Origin: Dromaius novaehollandiae
Taxonomy: Eukaryota > Chordata > Aves > Casuariiformes > Dromaiidae
Assembly: GCF_036370855.1 (NCBI RefSeq)
Contig: NC_088101.1
Location: forward strand, 65,161,559 to 65,225,558
Direction: 5' to 3'
DNA: 64,000 nucleotides
Under the pieces are notes generated by a model. The model worked only from the letters and a program-made list of their open reading frames with translations. It made no database searches and was not told the origin of the DNA. The translations under genes and the position numbers were made by a program. The first letter of the stretch is position 1, and every line of letters begins with the position of its first letter. Positions 50,851 through 62,679 of the stretch are shown here, one piece after another.

Positions 50851-51559
50851 GTTTCCTGAGTGTATGTGTAATATAGACAATGTACAGTTTGATAAAGAAA
50901 GAAAAAGAAGTTCAAAGTTATGAAATTGACTTAAAAATAAATGAATATTTTTTATTTTTTAAAAAGAATAGCATTCTTATGACAGAACAATAATGTAATT
51001 TATTTTAAGGCTTTGTATGAAAAAGCATGTTGGTATTACTCTCCTATTTTCAATTTTGTAAAACACAAAGGGCACCAAACAGCATCATTAAAGTAAAATA
51101 CAGACCTCTTAAAAGAACAGTCTGTAATGTTCATCTTATGAGCATCATTACATTCAAACTTTTCTTATGAGAAAAAAATGGAACATTCCTTATATGTGGA
51201 GCCTAATTAAAAACTTAAATAAGTAATCAAAATGTAGCAGTTATCACTAGTCCAGTTACATTAATAGTCCAAATTACTTCTGAAAAGCCTTGCTGATAAT
51301 AAACACCTTGAAGTTGTTATGCCAGAAAATTTACTAATAGCTCCCCTTTTCCTCTGGTGTTACTCTTAACCCTTTCTATGTCTTCTAGGTCCTAAGGCTG
51401 ATGGCACCAGCCTTCCTTAATCAGAGAGGTGGTGGGAAGGTGCAACAAGTCGTCAGTATCCTTTATGCTCCACTGCTAGTGGTGAGGGTTTTTTTTTTTT
51501 TTTACCTCAGTCTTGGCATATGTTTGGAGCTATTTTTATCTTATGCTTCCTTTTCACAG
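50851..51559. other. Non-coding stretch left of the exon-like segment
   Basis: AT-rich until about 51370, then more mixed composition with a T15 tract at 51489-51503. The last bases (TTATGCTTCCTTTTCACAG, ending at 51559) form a good 3' splice-site sequence for the segment that follows. No other feature is supported. Confidence 0.55.
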
Positions 51560-51745
51560 ATTCCCAGCTAAAGTGTAAACATTGCATAAGAGCCTCCCCC
51601 AGCCTCACCATGCAGAGAAGGCTCCTGTTGCGTGGTGACTACCTGGACTGGTCAGACCATGACCATGACCATGACCATGACCATGACCATGACCATGACC
51701 ATGACCATGACCATGACGGCATTCAGAGAACCTCAGCGGAAACAG
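51560..51745 (+). CDS. Candidate exon with Asp-His repeat, unidentified protein
   Basis: Unidentified and low-confidence. A pyrimidine-rich tract ending TTTTCACAG directly precedes 51560, and CAG|GTGAGG follows at 51745/51746, so both splice signals are good. The enclosed 186 bases stay open in one frame, entering and leaving in phase 1, so the exon is frame-neutral (62 codons' worth). The encoded stretch reads SQLKCKHCIRASPSLTMQRR, then a basic/hydrophobic LLLRGDYLDWS, then ten Asp-His pairs plus Asp (bases 51655-51717), then GIQRTSAET. An internal ATG at 51610 (CTCACCATGC, moderate Kozak context) could make it a first coding exon. No family is recognised. His/Asp-rich runs can bind metals such as zinc, but that is inference from composition. 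No partner exon was found in the window. The alternative is chance signals around a microsatellite. Confidence 0.3.
51655..51717. repeat. (GACCAT)10 microsatellite
   Basis: Ten perfect GACCAT units plus a final GAC, without interruption. Purity implies recent expansion and probable length polymorphism. In the plus-strand frame of the exon-like segment it encodes alternating Asp and His. The 6-base unit keeps any frame intact, so length changes would not cause frameshifts. Confidence 0.97.
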
Positions 51746-54700
51746 GTGAGGCAGTGGTCACTTAGCCACCAGCCACTTGTTCAAACAACCTAAAACCAGC
51801 TTGGGGACCCACAACCAGTTCTGAGACCCTGCACTATCAGGTCAGTACAAAGTCTTTGACTTTTCACTAAAAAAGGCAAAATCATATTCAGTGGGCTACT
51901 GCAAACCTGCCTGTGGAAATACATTTGCAAATGAAAGTGCCACTGTTCAGAACTGGATCCAACTTATAATAAATCCAAAGAGAGCTTCCTTGCTCCAAGT
52001 CCTTAATGCATTTTAGTAATCTGAATGGGCTGGAAATGTGGTTTGGCTTTTTGGATTATGTATTATAAAGAAGTCCCCAAATGGTTAAATATAGAAATAT
52101 AATGCTTGTCTCGCAAGGCTGGAAAATGTGTGAGGCAGATAAAAATGCATCTCAGGTCTCTAAAGGTAAACATTCTGAGATCAGAACCTTTCTCACGGAC
52201 TAAAATTGTTGCATATTCCCCTAATCTGACTTTGTTCCATTGATGATGGAACTCTAGATGGTTCATAGGCAGCTACAGCATATGAAGGATGTAACCTGTG
52301 GTGTATCAAGCGAAAATTTCAACATACAGTATCTAGCCCGGGGGAAAAATCAGTTGCAATTATAAAACAAAACAAAGAGGAACCAAACACCTCAGGACTG
52401 GCCACTTCTCTCTACAATTTTTCTGAACATATAGTGGGGTCCATTCTAAATAACTGACTGACCTGCCTGAGGGTTGTTTCTGTTTATTTTGTTTTACAAA
52501 ATTCCTATATGGACATTTCCCTTATCAAGGAAGGGATGACTATGTAGGAGGCAGACACTGAATAGAGACCTTATTACAAAATACAAAGAATAATTTGCTA
52601 CAGTGGAAATATAAATGAGGAAGAATCAAATATTTTGTGTAATAAAGCCAGCCAGAAGCCAAATAGAGATACTAATATTGCTATAGCCTTTTCATAAGAA
52701 ATCCTATTTATGGACAACTTGAGGTATTACCTCAGATTTCATAATTAATCTTGTGTCAGCATGGTATCTTTTATCTTGTGGTATCTTGTGTCATGGTATC
52801 TTTTATCAGTTTACCTTGGCTGGTAAGCACAAGGAAGAAGAAGGATGAATTTAAGCTTTCATGGCTTTCCTCTTTCATAAAGCAAAACAAACAAACAAAT
52901 GAAAAAACAGATAAGCATGCAGCCTTTGTTTACCTGAGCTACTTTTTCCTTTTTTGCTTGTTTTGTTTGAACAGCACTGTTGATGCTGAGATTTTGCCCT
53001 TATGATAACTTTTTTTAGTTGAGCAGTTTGTCTCCTGTCTCCCAAATCACTTTTTATGCAAGTGCAGTAAAATACAACCTTTCTGCATTAACTGCATTTA
53101 CATAAGGTGCTTCTGTTGCCACTGCTACATCAGTGAAAGAAGTATCTATTTAAAATCATGACCACCACAGCCACACTGCAGAGTAGATCTCATGGTATGT
53201 TCATTGTGTCACCTCTGATGAATGGCAATAAAATTGTTTTGATGGATTGAACTACTACTTGTTTATGCATACACACAAAAACCTGTCCTGTGCTTTTTCT
53301 CATAAAATATGCAGGATTATTGTCTTAACATAACTTTCCCAATCTAACATATCCAACCTTTAATCTTTCTCAAATGCTGGCATTGATTCAGATGTCATAA
53401 AGTTGAAATAAAAAGCTCACTCAGAATTTGTGTATTAGGATTCCTATTTCTTGTAGTTGTTAACGGCTCAAATAACCAGAAATGTGTAAGTCTCCTAGAC
53501 AGTGAAAGATGTAAGTCAAATGGCTGTGAAAAATTACTGTAGTGCATAAGAGTTCCAGGATCAAACACTTCACTTTGAACCTGGAAACAGAATGCATGGC
53601 ACCAAGCGATAGAGTTTTTCAGAATCTGTATCGGCTGACAGCACTGTAAATAACTGAAAATCCTCACATTTGGACTGCAAAGCCCTACAAATAATGTCCA
53701 AAATGTGTTAAAATGACACAACAGGCATCTGTGAAATTCTTGATCTTAGAGGTAAAGTGGGGATGTGCATTTGTAGAAAAAGAAGTAAGGCTTGCAGGGA
53801 TTTTTCAGTTTCAGTAAAAGAGACAGCTTAAATGCCTTTTAATTTTGGTAAAAATAGAGGAAACAAAGTTTAAGGAGTCAGGATACTTAGAAAATTTTTT
53901 AAAATAGTGTATAAACTACAAAACCCACCAAGAACTGCATGAAAGACACAAGGCAATCATTTAATGCTTTTATTTAATTATATAATAGCTGCATAACAAA
54001 TGTGGAAAAATAACAAAATATAAACTTTCATAAAAATCTTGACTGTAGATGAGCACACACCACTAATGATATTTCAGTATGCAGGCTGGAAACATACGTT
54101 GCAAGGGAGGAACAGGAATACATTTTCATTTGAAGACTTTTAGGCTGGACAATCCAGATTAATGATAGAGAACTGCAATGTATCTAGCTGTCTCTTACAC
54201 TTTCCTACAATTCCACATGATATTTTAAATTCTTTTGGAAAGTGATTTGAGGGAATGAAGAGGTTGAAAAGTAGTATTAGATCAAATAGTTTGCATGTTT
54301 TGCCAAAGTAAAGATTTACTGGTTACAATCTAGGAAATTAAATTAGTTATTGATTAAGGTTGCTGTTTGCTTTTTGATTGACTGAAATTCTTTTGTTAAT
54401 AAATGGCAAAACATGGGTCTAAATGATCTCTGCAAGTTATGGATGGATTCCAGAACATAAAAACACCCAAGTATCTTTACGTGTAGTCTCAGTAAAGGCA
54501 AGAGAACTATACTTCACCTAAAACCATTAATATGCAATTTCTCTTGGCAAGGAAAGCCTCTACATTATCTAGACAACTACAGATTTCTCTCCTTGATCAC
54601 ATTCATACAGGAATATAATACAGGTATTTCAGCTACACAAGTGGTTATTTTGAAATCAAAGTATTTTTCACCTACCTCCAAAAGTTCCTGAGCTGATTTT

Positions 54701-56335
54701 CTGTATAGAAATTGAATCAGACCGAGGCCTTTGTCACATCTGCTTTCAATGTTTCACCTTTACTTGTAGGCTTTTCTGGCAAAGGACATGTTTCTGTGTT
54801 TACAGTGCCTTATATAATAAAATCTTTATTCTTATTGGCAGTTCTAAAATGATTTAATAAATAAATCTGAAAAACAAAGCAAAACAGTTAACCTAGTTGC
54901 CTGCTCATCTAGTATCTCTAGCATTTTGAACTAATATATTTTTATTGGGTCATTTGGACTGACATTTTAGCTATGACGTGTATGAAAAATAAATAGAAGT
55001 GTCCCAAAATAATTTAATCTGAGAAAGGTCTTTTTGTTTGTCTCCCCACCATTAAAGGTATCCTAAAAAATCTGTATTATCATGCATGTTCACTGAACTG
55101 TGCTTCCCACAGTATAGACTGTGTTAAATCCCTATTGGAGGCTCTAAAGTGTCTACAGTTGCTATGTTTTTCAGGGATAGTTGGGTAACTTGCTGTCAAA
55201 ACCTCTCATTTCTGCTTCTGAGAATCACCGTGATCACATATGAGCATTTGGCCAGTTCACTGATATCACCTTAAAATGCTACTTAAAGAATAACTATAAA
55301 AAAAGCATGTTTAAGTAGAAACCAATACTCAATCTCCAGTTTCTTTCTTTTGCTAGAGAAAGGACATCAGGCAAATGCTTCATCAGTCTGTAACAAGCTT
55401 CTGCTTTCGTTGTAGAAAACTTGTGCAAAAGGAAGGCAGAATAAGAGTGCGGTGACCAAATCCTGCTGTCTTAGTTTAGGCAACTCAGGATGTAGTAGAA
55501 GATAGCTCCTTGTCTTCAAAGACTGAATGCCCTACTGGCAGTAGCAGAAGGAAGTTCCTGCAGAGCCACAGCCTCAGCCACTTTAAGCAGCTAATTCAGC
55601 CACTGTGATTTCAGCCATACATTGCAGACACAGGTACTCTTTTCAAGGCTGAGTTATGTGTATTCACATATTAAACTCTGAGATTCTGGAATATTAAGTG
55701 AGGCAGATTCCATACATAAATGTGTGAGAGAAGTTTCAGAACACAAATACTCCCTAGCACACACTTTTTTTCTTAAGGATATTAAAACAAAAAACACTCA
55801 ACACCAACAAAAATCCAAGGAAAAGACCATTTAATATCTTTCCTGGCCAAATAAGAATTGAAAGCAGCTTTCTTACATTTACTACTCAGCAGAAGATAGT
55901 AAACTCTTTTTATGTTACCAGTCAGGGTTATAATTAAGAAAGCACACAAAAACAGTGTTAATGTGCTTTCATGCTTGAGGCTACATACATTTTAATGCAG
56001 ATCAGTAGGAAAATAAGAAAAAAAAAAAGCAAACAAACTGCACTTTCAATTTACTTTTTGCTTAGAAAGTCTACTCTCTGCTAACATGCTGATAAAAAAA
56101 AAAACTCACCTCATAGTATAAGGCAATATCCTTTAAAAACAGAAGAATTCTAATTTACTAGCATTGATTTACAGAAGTGCTTAAAAGGTACAACTCTAAG
56201 CAACAGGTTTTAGACACAGGCTCTGCTGATTTTCACTTGCAGTGCATCCATAATTTCTGGAGAAGCTTAGAGCTGGTCCTTTCAGCAATTCAGTAAATCA
56301 AATTCTAAATTAAAGCCTAACAAACAAACAAGACA
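51746..56335. other. AT-rich stretch, no gene recognised
   Basis: No recognisable gene or large repeat. A short direct duplication lies at 52748-52807. The 108-codon minus-strand frame at 53395-53721 is the longest here but has no recognised domain or splice context. Confidence 0.55.
52748..52807. repeat. Short direct duplication, ~33-bp period
   Basis: ATCTTGTGTCA(GCA)TGGTATCTTTTATC occurs at 52748-52775 and again, without the three bracketed bases, at 52783-52807. Part of the unit (GGTATCTTGTG) lies between them. This is a recent slippage-type or local duplication; no gene is associated. Confidence 0.8.
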
Positions 56336-58257
56336 ATGAAGGGTGGACAATTAAAAATGCCTTGAGTGACTTGGCTAGCATAGAAGGAATATGTCCGAGC
56401 ATCTGGGGTGGGGTCAGGAAAGCTAAAGACCACCTGGAGTTGAATCTGGTGAGGGATGTGACCAGCAACAAGGGCTTCTACAGATATTTCATCAGGAACA
56501 GGAGGACTAGGGAAAACGTGGCCCATTGTTGAATGTGGCAGGGGCCCTCGTGACAAAGGACGCAGAAAAGGCTGAGGTACTAAATGCCTTTTTTGCCTTG
56601 AATCACGGTAAGAAATTCCTGGTAAGGAATCCCAAACCCCTGAGACCAGTGGGAAAATCTGGAGCAAGAAAGACTTGCCCTCAGTAGAGGAGGATCAGGT
56701 TGGAAAGATCTAAACAAACTGGAGATACACACAAGTCCTTGGGACCTGATGGGATGCATCCATGAGCACTGAGGGAACTGGCCAATGTTATTGCAATGCC
56801 ACTCTCAATTATCTCTGAAAGGTCATGGCAACTGGGAGAGGTTCCTGAGGACTGGAAGAAAGCAAATGTCACTCCTGTCTTCAGGAAGGGCAAGAAGCAC
56901 TCAGGGAACTACAGGCCAGTCAGCCTCACCTTGATCCCTGGGAGGGTGATGGAGCAACTGGATACTTCCAGGTATGTGAAGGACAAGAAGGTGATCAGGA
57001 GTAGTCAGCATGGATTTGCAAAGGGGAAATCCTGCTTAACCAACCTGATAGCCTTCTATGATGAGATGACTGGCTTGGTAGATGACAGCAGAACAGTGGA
57101 TGCTTACCTTGATTTTAGCAAGGCTTTCCACACTATCTCCCATAACATCTTCATAAACAAGCTGATGAAGTAAGGACAAGGTAGGTGGACAGGGAAGTGA
57201 CTGAAAACTGGCTGAGCTGCTGTTCTGAAAGGGTTGTGATCAGTAGCACTAAGTCAAGCTGGAAGCCGGTCACTAGCGGTGTCCCTCAGAAGTCAATACT
57301 GGGACCAATACTTTTTTCTGTTTTCAGTCTTCATCAGTGACCTAGATGATGGGACAGAGTACACCCTCAGGAAGTTTACTGATGATGCAAAACTGGGAGG
57401 AGTGGCTGATAGAGTAGATGAGTGTGCTGCTGTCCATAGGGACCTCAACAAGTTAGAGAAACAGGCAATCAAGAATCTCACGAAGTTCAGCAGGTGTAAA
57501 TACCAAGTCCTGCACCTGGGAAAGAATAATCACATAATCAGTACAGGCTGGGGGCCTGCCAGCTGGAAATCAGCTTTGCAGAGAAGGACCCGGGTTTCCT
57601 GGCAGACAACAAGTTGAACATGGCCAGTAAGATGCCCTTGAGGCCAAGAAGGCCAACAGCCTACTGGGCTGCATTAGGAAGAACATCTCCAACAGGTCCA
57701 GGGAGGTGATCCTTTCCCGCCACTCAGCAATGGTGAGACCACATCTGGAGGGCTCTCTAGTGGTATCTAGTCCTGGGCTCCCCAGTTCAAGAAAGTCATG
57801 GACATACTGAAGTAAGTCCAGCAAAAGGCCACAAATATCATTAAGGAACTGGACAATCTGTCATACGAAGAGAGGCTGAGAGAGCTGGGACTGTTCAGCC
57901 TGGAGAAGAGAAGGCGCAGGAGAGAACTTATCAGTGGATGACCTGACGGGAGGGAGTAAAGAAGACGTAGCCAGACTTCTCAGTAATACCCAGTTATAAG
58001 ATGAGAGGCAATGGGCACAAACTGAAATACAGGAAATTCCACTTCATAAGAAGAACTGCTTTACTCTGAGATTGATCAAACACTGCAACATGCTGCCTAG
58101 AAAAGTTATGGAGTCTCCATCCTTGGAGGTGCTCAAAACCTAGCTGGACAAGGTCCTGTGCAACCTGCTCTAGGTGACCCATGCTTTGAGCAGGGGGACT
58201 GGACTAGATCGCCAGAGGTACCTTGTACCCTACCGCAACTATTCTGTGATTCTGTAA
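56336..58257 (+). mobile_element. CR1 LINE, long 3' portion with decayed reverse transcriptase
   Basis: The longest CR1 copy here, about 1.9 kb. It begins in the linker before the reverse transcriptase (WGGVRKAKDHLELNLVRDV, read near 56404-56460). It then covers the enzyme and ends with the CR1 3' region and tail ATTCTGTGATTCTG at 58257. The missing 5' part (ORF1 and endonuclease) reflects 5' truncation. The copy keeps the target-primed insertion layout but cannot encode an active enzyme, because the reverse-transcriptase frame is split by frameshifts and stops. Confidence 0.93.
56796..57617 (+). pseudogene. CR1 ORF2 reverse-transcriptase remnant
   Basis: In the element that would make it, this enzyme copies CR1 RNA into the chromosome. 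The first open piece (56796-57173) has GEVPEDWKKANVTPVF and YRPVSL, then GFAKGKSCLTNL, and motif A as YLDFSKAFHTISH. The catalytic Asp of motif A is present, but the usual second Asp (AFDT) is His. A stop follows at about 57171, and the frame resumes from 57279 with [14 protein letters not shown] and motif C as FTDDAKLGG, so the catalytic Asp pair is retained. The break between the pieces and other stops show it is dead. Conserved motifs and their order make the family call firm. Confidence 0.9.
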
Positions 58258-58261
58258 TGCT

Positions 58262-58835
58262 GCTTCTTCTTCCTGATCAGGCTGTCTTTAGCCAACACCC
58301 ACCACCATATAGCACATGTAGGTCTGCCTGCTGATCCTGACCCATAAGCTCTCATCATCTGTTCCTAGACAGAGCTCTCCATGCATTCCTGCTCCTCTCT
58401 CACATAAAGGGCAACTCCCCCTTCTCAGCATCCTGGCCTGTCCTTCCTAAAGAACCTGTACCTATCCATTGCAGCACTCTGGCTGGGTGAACTATCCCAG
58501 CATGTGTCTGTGATCCCAATGAGATTGTAGCCCTGCAACTGAATGCAGACGTCTATTTCCTCCTGTTTGTTCCCCATGCTTCAGAGAGGCAGTTGTGCTG
58601 ATTTCCCAGAAGGATTATGAGAACTTTCCCCATCATGTTGTCCTCTCAGCGCTTTCTTGTTTGTGTGCATGTGTTTGAGTGGGACCCCTTCAGCCCTGTT
58701 TTGTTGATTACGAGGTCTCTCTTGTCCACATCACCCTGCACCCTTTGCTTGCCAAGCCAGTCCACTACTTCATCACTTGATTGTTTGTCTAACAAGTATT
58801 TTGGTGTAGGCACCTTTAGTGTAGGTCTATAACAC
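58262..58835 (-). mobile_element. CR1 LINE fragment with endonuclease region, minus strand
   Basis: Read on the minus strand, about 58580-58480 gives GNKQEEIDVCIQLQGYNLIG followed by ITDTCWDSS. Further on come YRFFRKDRPG, GGVALYVRE, ELCLGTD, ESLWVRI and PDQEEE. These are the CR1 apurinic/apyrimidinic-type endonuclease motifs (ITETWWD and so on in intact copies). A stop (VGVG*R) lies in the frame, and the catalytic-region Glu of ITETWWD is Asp. The piece lacks a CR1 3' tail and abuts, tail to side, the 3' end of the plus-strand CR1 at 58257. The right limit is approximate. Confidence 0.88.
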
Positions 58836-61558
58836 TGTGGAATTAATATAAGTGGAAGTGGTGAGTACCACTAGAATTAGAACAAAAGGAGTTTTACTTA
58901 TAAAATGAGAATTTTAAGTTGCAGTCTTCTTTATCATCAAATATTCATTTGTGTTATATAGGCGTACAATTCCTGACAGAATTGGATGATTTGTTTAGAT
59001 ATCTAACAACGGATGACAATGCTTAATAGACAACAAACTGAAAATTATGTTTGCTTCTTTGAGCCTTTGTTTTCAAATCCCTCTGTCTGCCCTTCCACTC
59101 CAAAAAAGGAGTAGTATTTGACCATTTGATGACATATGTTACAGTCAGTGATCCTAAATACAATTTGAATGCAAGTTGACGGGGGATACCTCAGGAAACT
59201 GTTAGGCATTGTAAGTATTGGTATATGTGTATCTTTTAGGTGCTATTTGTTCTGTTAGCAGTCCTAACTGTTATAACTACAACTATAGACTACAGATCAG
59301 TACTCTAAGATTAGCATATTTGCAAGCTGGCTGTGTGAAAGTTCACAGAGTGTTATGTAAGAGTAAAGTACTACCTTGCACAGAAGTTGAAACAGAAGCA
59401 GACCGCAACAGTTCTAGCTGCACCCTGGAAAGTTCTTCCAAGGCTATGCACATTTTTACAGCATAAGCACCTTCACAATCCTCTCAGCACTCTCTGAATG
59501 GAACCTTTTTCAAAATTCCTGTAATACACAACCTAAAGGATTTTGTACATCTGAAGGGTAGACTTTTTCAATCAAAATACACATCCTACTTTGAAGGGAT
59601 ACCTGTCAGAGTAGTATTCATAGTTTCCTTGGAAACAAAATTATACCTGTACCTCATTGAAGCTGCAGAATAGATGTCATAACAAGGTAAGAAAAATAAT
59701 AGCACTAAGGTACTATGTATCAGCAATATTGTTAGTATAATATAGTTGAATGAATTTATCTGGTAAGCATTTAAACAATAGCAATTCTTTTGTAATTGGT
59801 TTAACCTAAGTAAGTCTAGGAGTGCTTAAGATTGGACAGGGTATTAAAAATGTTCTAGCATGTGAAAGACTATATACAATAAGAAAGAGAGAGAGAGAGT
59901 TCATTAAGGTATTAACCATTTATTTCTTACAACAGTAGAAGCTGTAAATTTTCTCTGTGTGTTTGTGTGCGTAAACTCCTTTGAAAGATAATACCTGTGC
60001 TAAGTAATGAGGAATGGTTTGACAATGCTTGGGGAATTTTTGTATATGCAAGCATGTAGTCAACCAACAGACCTGTTTTTTTCCACATGCTACATCAGTG
60101 CAAAGACAAATCATAAGTAATTTACTTCACTTTAACCATACCAAAAAAGAAATGAAAACATTTTAAAAGTGAGAAGATTTATTTCTTTTAGTAACTAGCA
60201 AGAAAGATAAAATTCTACATAAAAGAAATTTGATTAAGGCAAGGGCACAGAACAGGATATTAGAACTCTGCTAACAGTCCTAAAATGCAAACTTACGAAA
60301 GAGGACAAAATCTCTTCAGGAAGTGTGAGTCACATTTAATTCTTTCCTTGTTTAAAAAAATATTTTTTTGAGAGAAAAAATAGTAAAAAAGACCTCTATG
60401 AACAGGAATACAAAATAAAGTCATGAATTTTTCTCTCTTAGACTGCACTGTCTATCCTGCATAATGACCATATCTATATTAACCAGGAATAATGTGAAGT
60501 ATAGTGTCATCCACTCTTAATTTCATTTCTTGTGCAGTCTTTGGACATTTGACAATTGGATACAGTTGACCTCTCTCTTCTCACCTCTCCAGGGGAAAAG
60601 AAACAGATGCGAGAGTAATTTAAACAACTTTTAGAAAAACTTTTTTTTGAGTACTAATGACTATGGAGAAGTTTGAAAATAAAAGCTCAAGTCCATCAGT
60701 GTGACCCACATGTCAAAATGGTGGATGATCAAGATCTGCTTTATATCAAACTCAGTGCAAGCAAGCTGAATCTGTCAGTCTCGCACCTCTCAAGAAAGTA
60801 TTCTGAACTACTAAGATAAGTTACTCTGGAAGAACTTGAGAGCGAGATTCTCAATAGGCCCAAAGTTTGATCATTCATTCATTGCCAAGGAGGGATATGA
60901 GGTTCCAGACTCTTCCCTAATGAATATATTCTGTACAAGAAAAAATGATTCAGAAGAGACTTCTGTATATTTAACCCAAAATACCCAATAGGAAGAGTAT
61001 ATTCCAAGAAACAGGACAACCAAGCTTTAGCCTCTATTTCTCCATATTTTTTATAAAGCACTTTCACAAGCCTGCCTGCAAAGAGATAAAAAAAATCAGA
61101 TCAACTAAAAATATTTTTACTTTAAAAATGCAAATGAACAGTTCCATTATTACTATATATGTCTTTTAAAAAGACTGAAATCTAATCAACACATTTGCAA
61201 ACACAAATGATTTCCATTTATCCTTAAAAGATAACCTTAAGGGTTACCTTGGATGGCTCAAAAGAGATTTATGAATTAGCACGGTCAAACCCTTCAAAGA
61301 AAATGGAAAAACTGAGAACTTTAGCGTTTGGGGTTTGTAAGGCCTGATTTCTTTGACCCTAAACCTTTCACTGCAAGATTCCTGCTTCTTAGTTTGATAT
61401 GAACTTGACAATCTCCTTTATTGTCAAAAATGTAAGGAACTGGAAAAAATAAGTATCCTAAAATACCCTCATTCTTTTTGTCCATTTTACAAATTCTCCT
61501 TTTCATTTGCTCCTCCATCCCCCAAAAGAGAAGATTTTGTTTGCAGTGTTAAAAAATA
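58836..61558. other. AT-rich stretch, no gene recognised
   Basis: No gene or mobile element is recognisable. A short (AG)7 run lies at 59886-59899. The 82-codon plus-strand frame at 59218-59466 has no domain. Confidence 0.55.
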
Positions 61559-62679
61559 GATATTGTTAGAAGTGACTCTGGGTAGCAGGCTTTGGGCCCC
61601 AGGGGATCCCACCTGTCACAACTCAGTAGATGCCAGGGTGCTGCTTTTCTGTGTACCCAGGCCCAGCAAGTAGCGAGGCTGAGCATGTATCCCTGATAGA
61701 CACGAGTGCACACATACACATACACAAAACTAACACATCAAGCCACGAAGATCAGCACAGAACTGTGACCTTACTGGTACCCAAATAAACATGCAGAGCA
61801 CTCACACAAACATGAGCAGCACAGAAAGCCCTGTTCTGCTCATCCTCTCCTGCTGATCAGGATTGAATTTTCCTAGTGGAATATATACATGCACCCCATG
61901 TGGGTCACTCCAGGAGCTCAGGCTGAGCTCAGAGCTCAATCTATCCAGTAGCTGGCAACTAGGATCTCCATTTTCCCACAGCTGTGACCCTTGGACCTCA
62001 CTAGCCCCCAGCATTCATGCTCCCACTCCAGCAGCTGGTACTCAGACCTCTTATTCTGCCAGCTTGTCTGGCAATTTTGTTAGCTTTCATTCACACATAC
62101 AAACCCAAAACAGAAAGCACACTCACACAGAAGATGATAGTTAGAATTAGGATTTAATGAGAATACAGGACAGACTGTAGTGATCAAGTGCAAAGCTTAG
62201 TAAGACGATCATCTAACCAGCCCTCTGTTTACACTTAACTGGCCCCTTTACCCTCTTTGTTTTCCTGCTGCCCTTCCTCTCTGATCCACCTTGATCCCTC
62301 CCTTTCCCCACCTTTGTTCCTTCCCCTAAACATCCCATAAGTCTCACACATCTTCAAAGTCCTCTTAAAACATCCCATAATAAGTTTTACACAACCCCCA
62401 GATTCTCCTCCCCCTGCACCCCGTAATAGGTTTATATGCCTCCAGGCAATTGTCCCCTTTATTTTGCGGGCCTGACAGGGAGTGAGTTTCCCTGTTGAGA
62501 CATCTTGGCCAGTTCCATGCCAGAGGCAACGGTCTAAACGTTCCCAGATCATCCGGAGCAGCTGGTACAGCATACTGACCGCTTTCACTGATTACGATCC
62601 TGGGATTCCTCCGTCTATCATTGTTCCTCTGCTCCCTGCTGATCTTCGTATTTACTGTGATTAGCCTTTAAACAGATAA
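61559..62679 (-). mobile_element. Probable solo LTR of an ERVL-like endogenous retrovirus, minus strand
   Basis: The segment 61564-62674 (1111 bp) starts TGTTAG and ends TTAAACA, giving TGTT..AACA terminal inverted repeats. It is flanked by GATAT (61559-61563) and GATAA (62675-62679), a 5-bp target duplication with one mismatch. Minus orientation is inferred from resemblance to avian ERVL-type LTRs and from ATTAAA (minus strand, 62151-62156), a usable polyadenylation variant followed on that strand by a GTGTGAGTGTGCTTTC-type block. It is more GC-rich than the surroundings. No internal retroviral genes flank it. The stop-poor frames inside it (e.g. 62235-62588, 61863-62144) are not genes. The mismatched duplication suggests an older insertion than the LTR at 35483. 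Family assignment is from memory of similar repeats and should be searched. Confidence 0.7.

Noticed and set aside
53395..53721. 108-codon minus-strand frame
   Set aside because: No recognisable domain, no splice context and AT-rich codon use; consistent with chance.
56317..56667. 116-codon minus-strand frame
   Set aside because: It is the antisense shadow of the plus-strand CR1 element.
56336..58835. Twin-priming 5' inversion of one CR1
   Set aside because: Twin priming leaves the inverted 5' part upstream of the 3' part. Here the inverted endonuclease piece lies downstream of the tail.
62235..62588. 117-codon minus-strand frame
   Set aside because: It lies wholly inside the probable LTR and reflects its GC-rich composition, not a gene.
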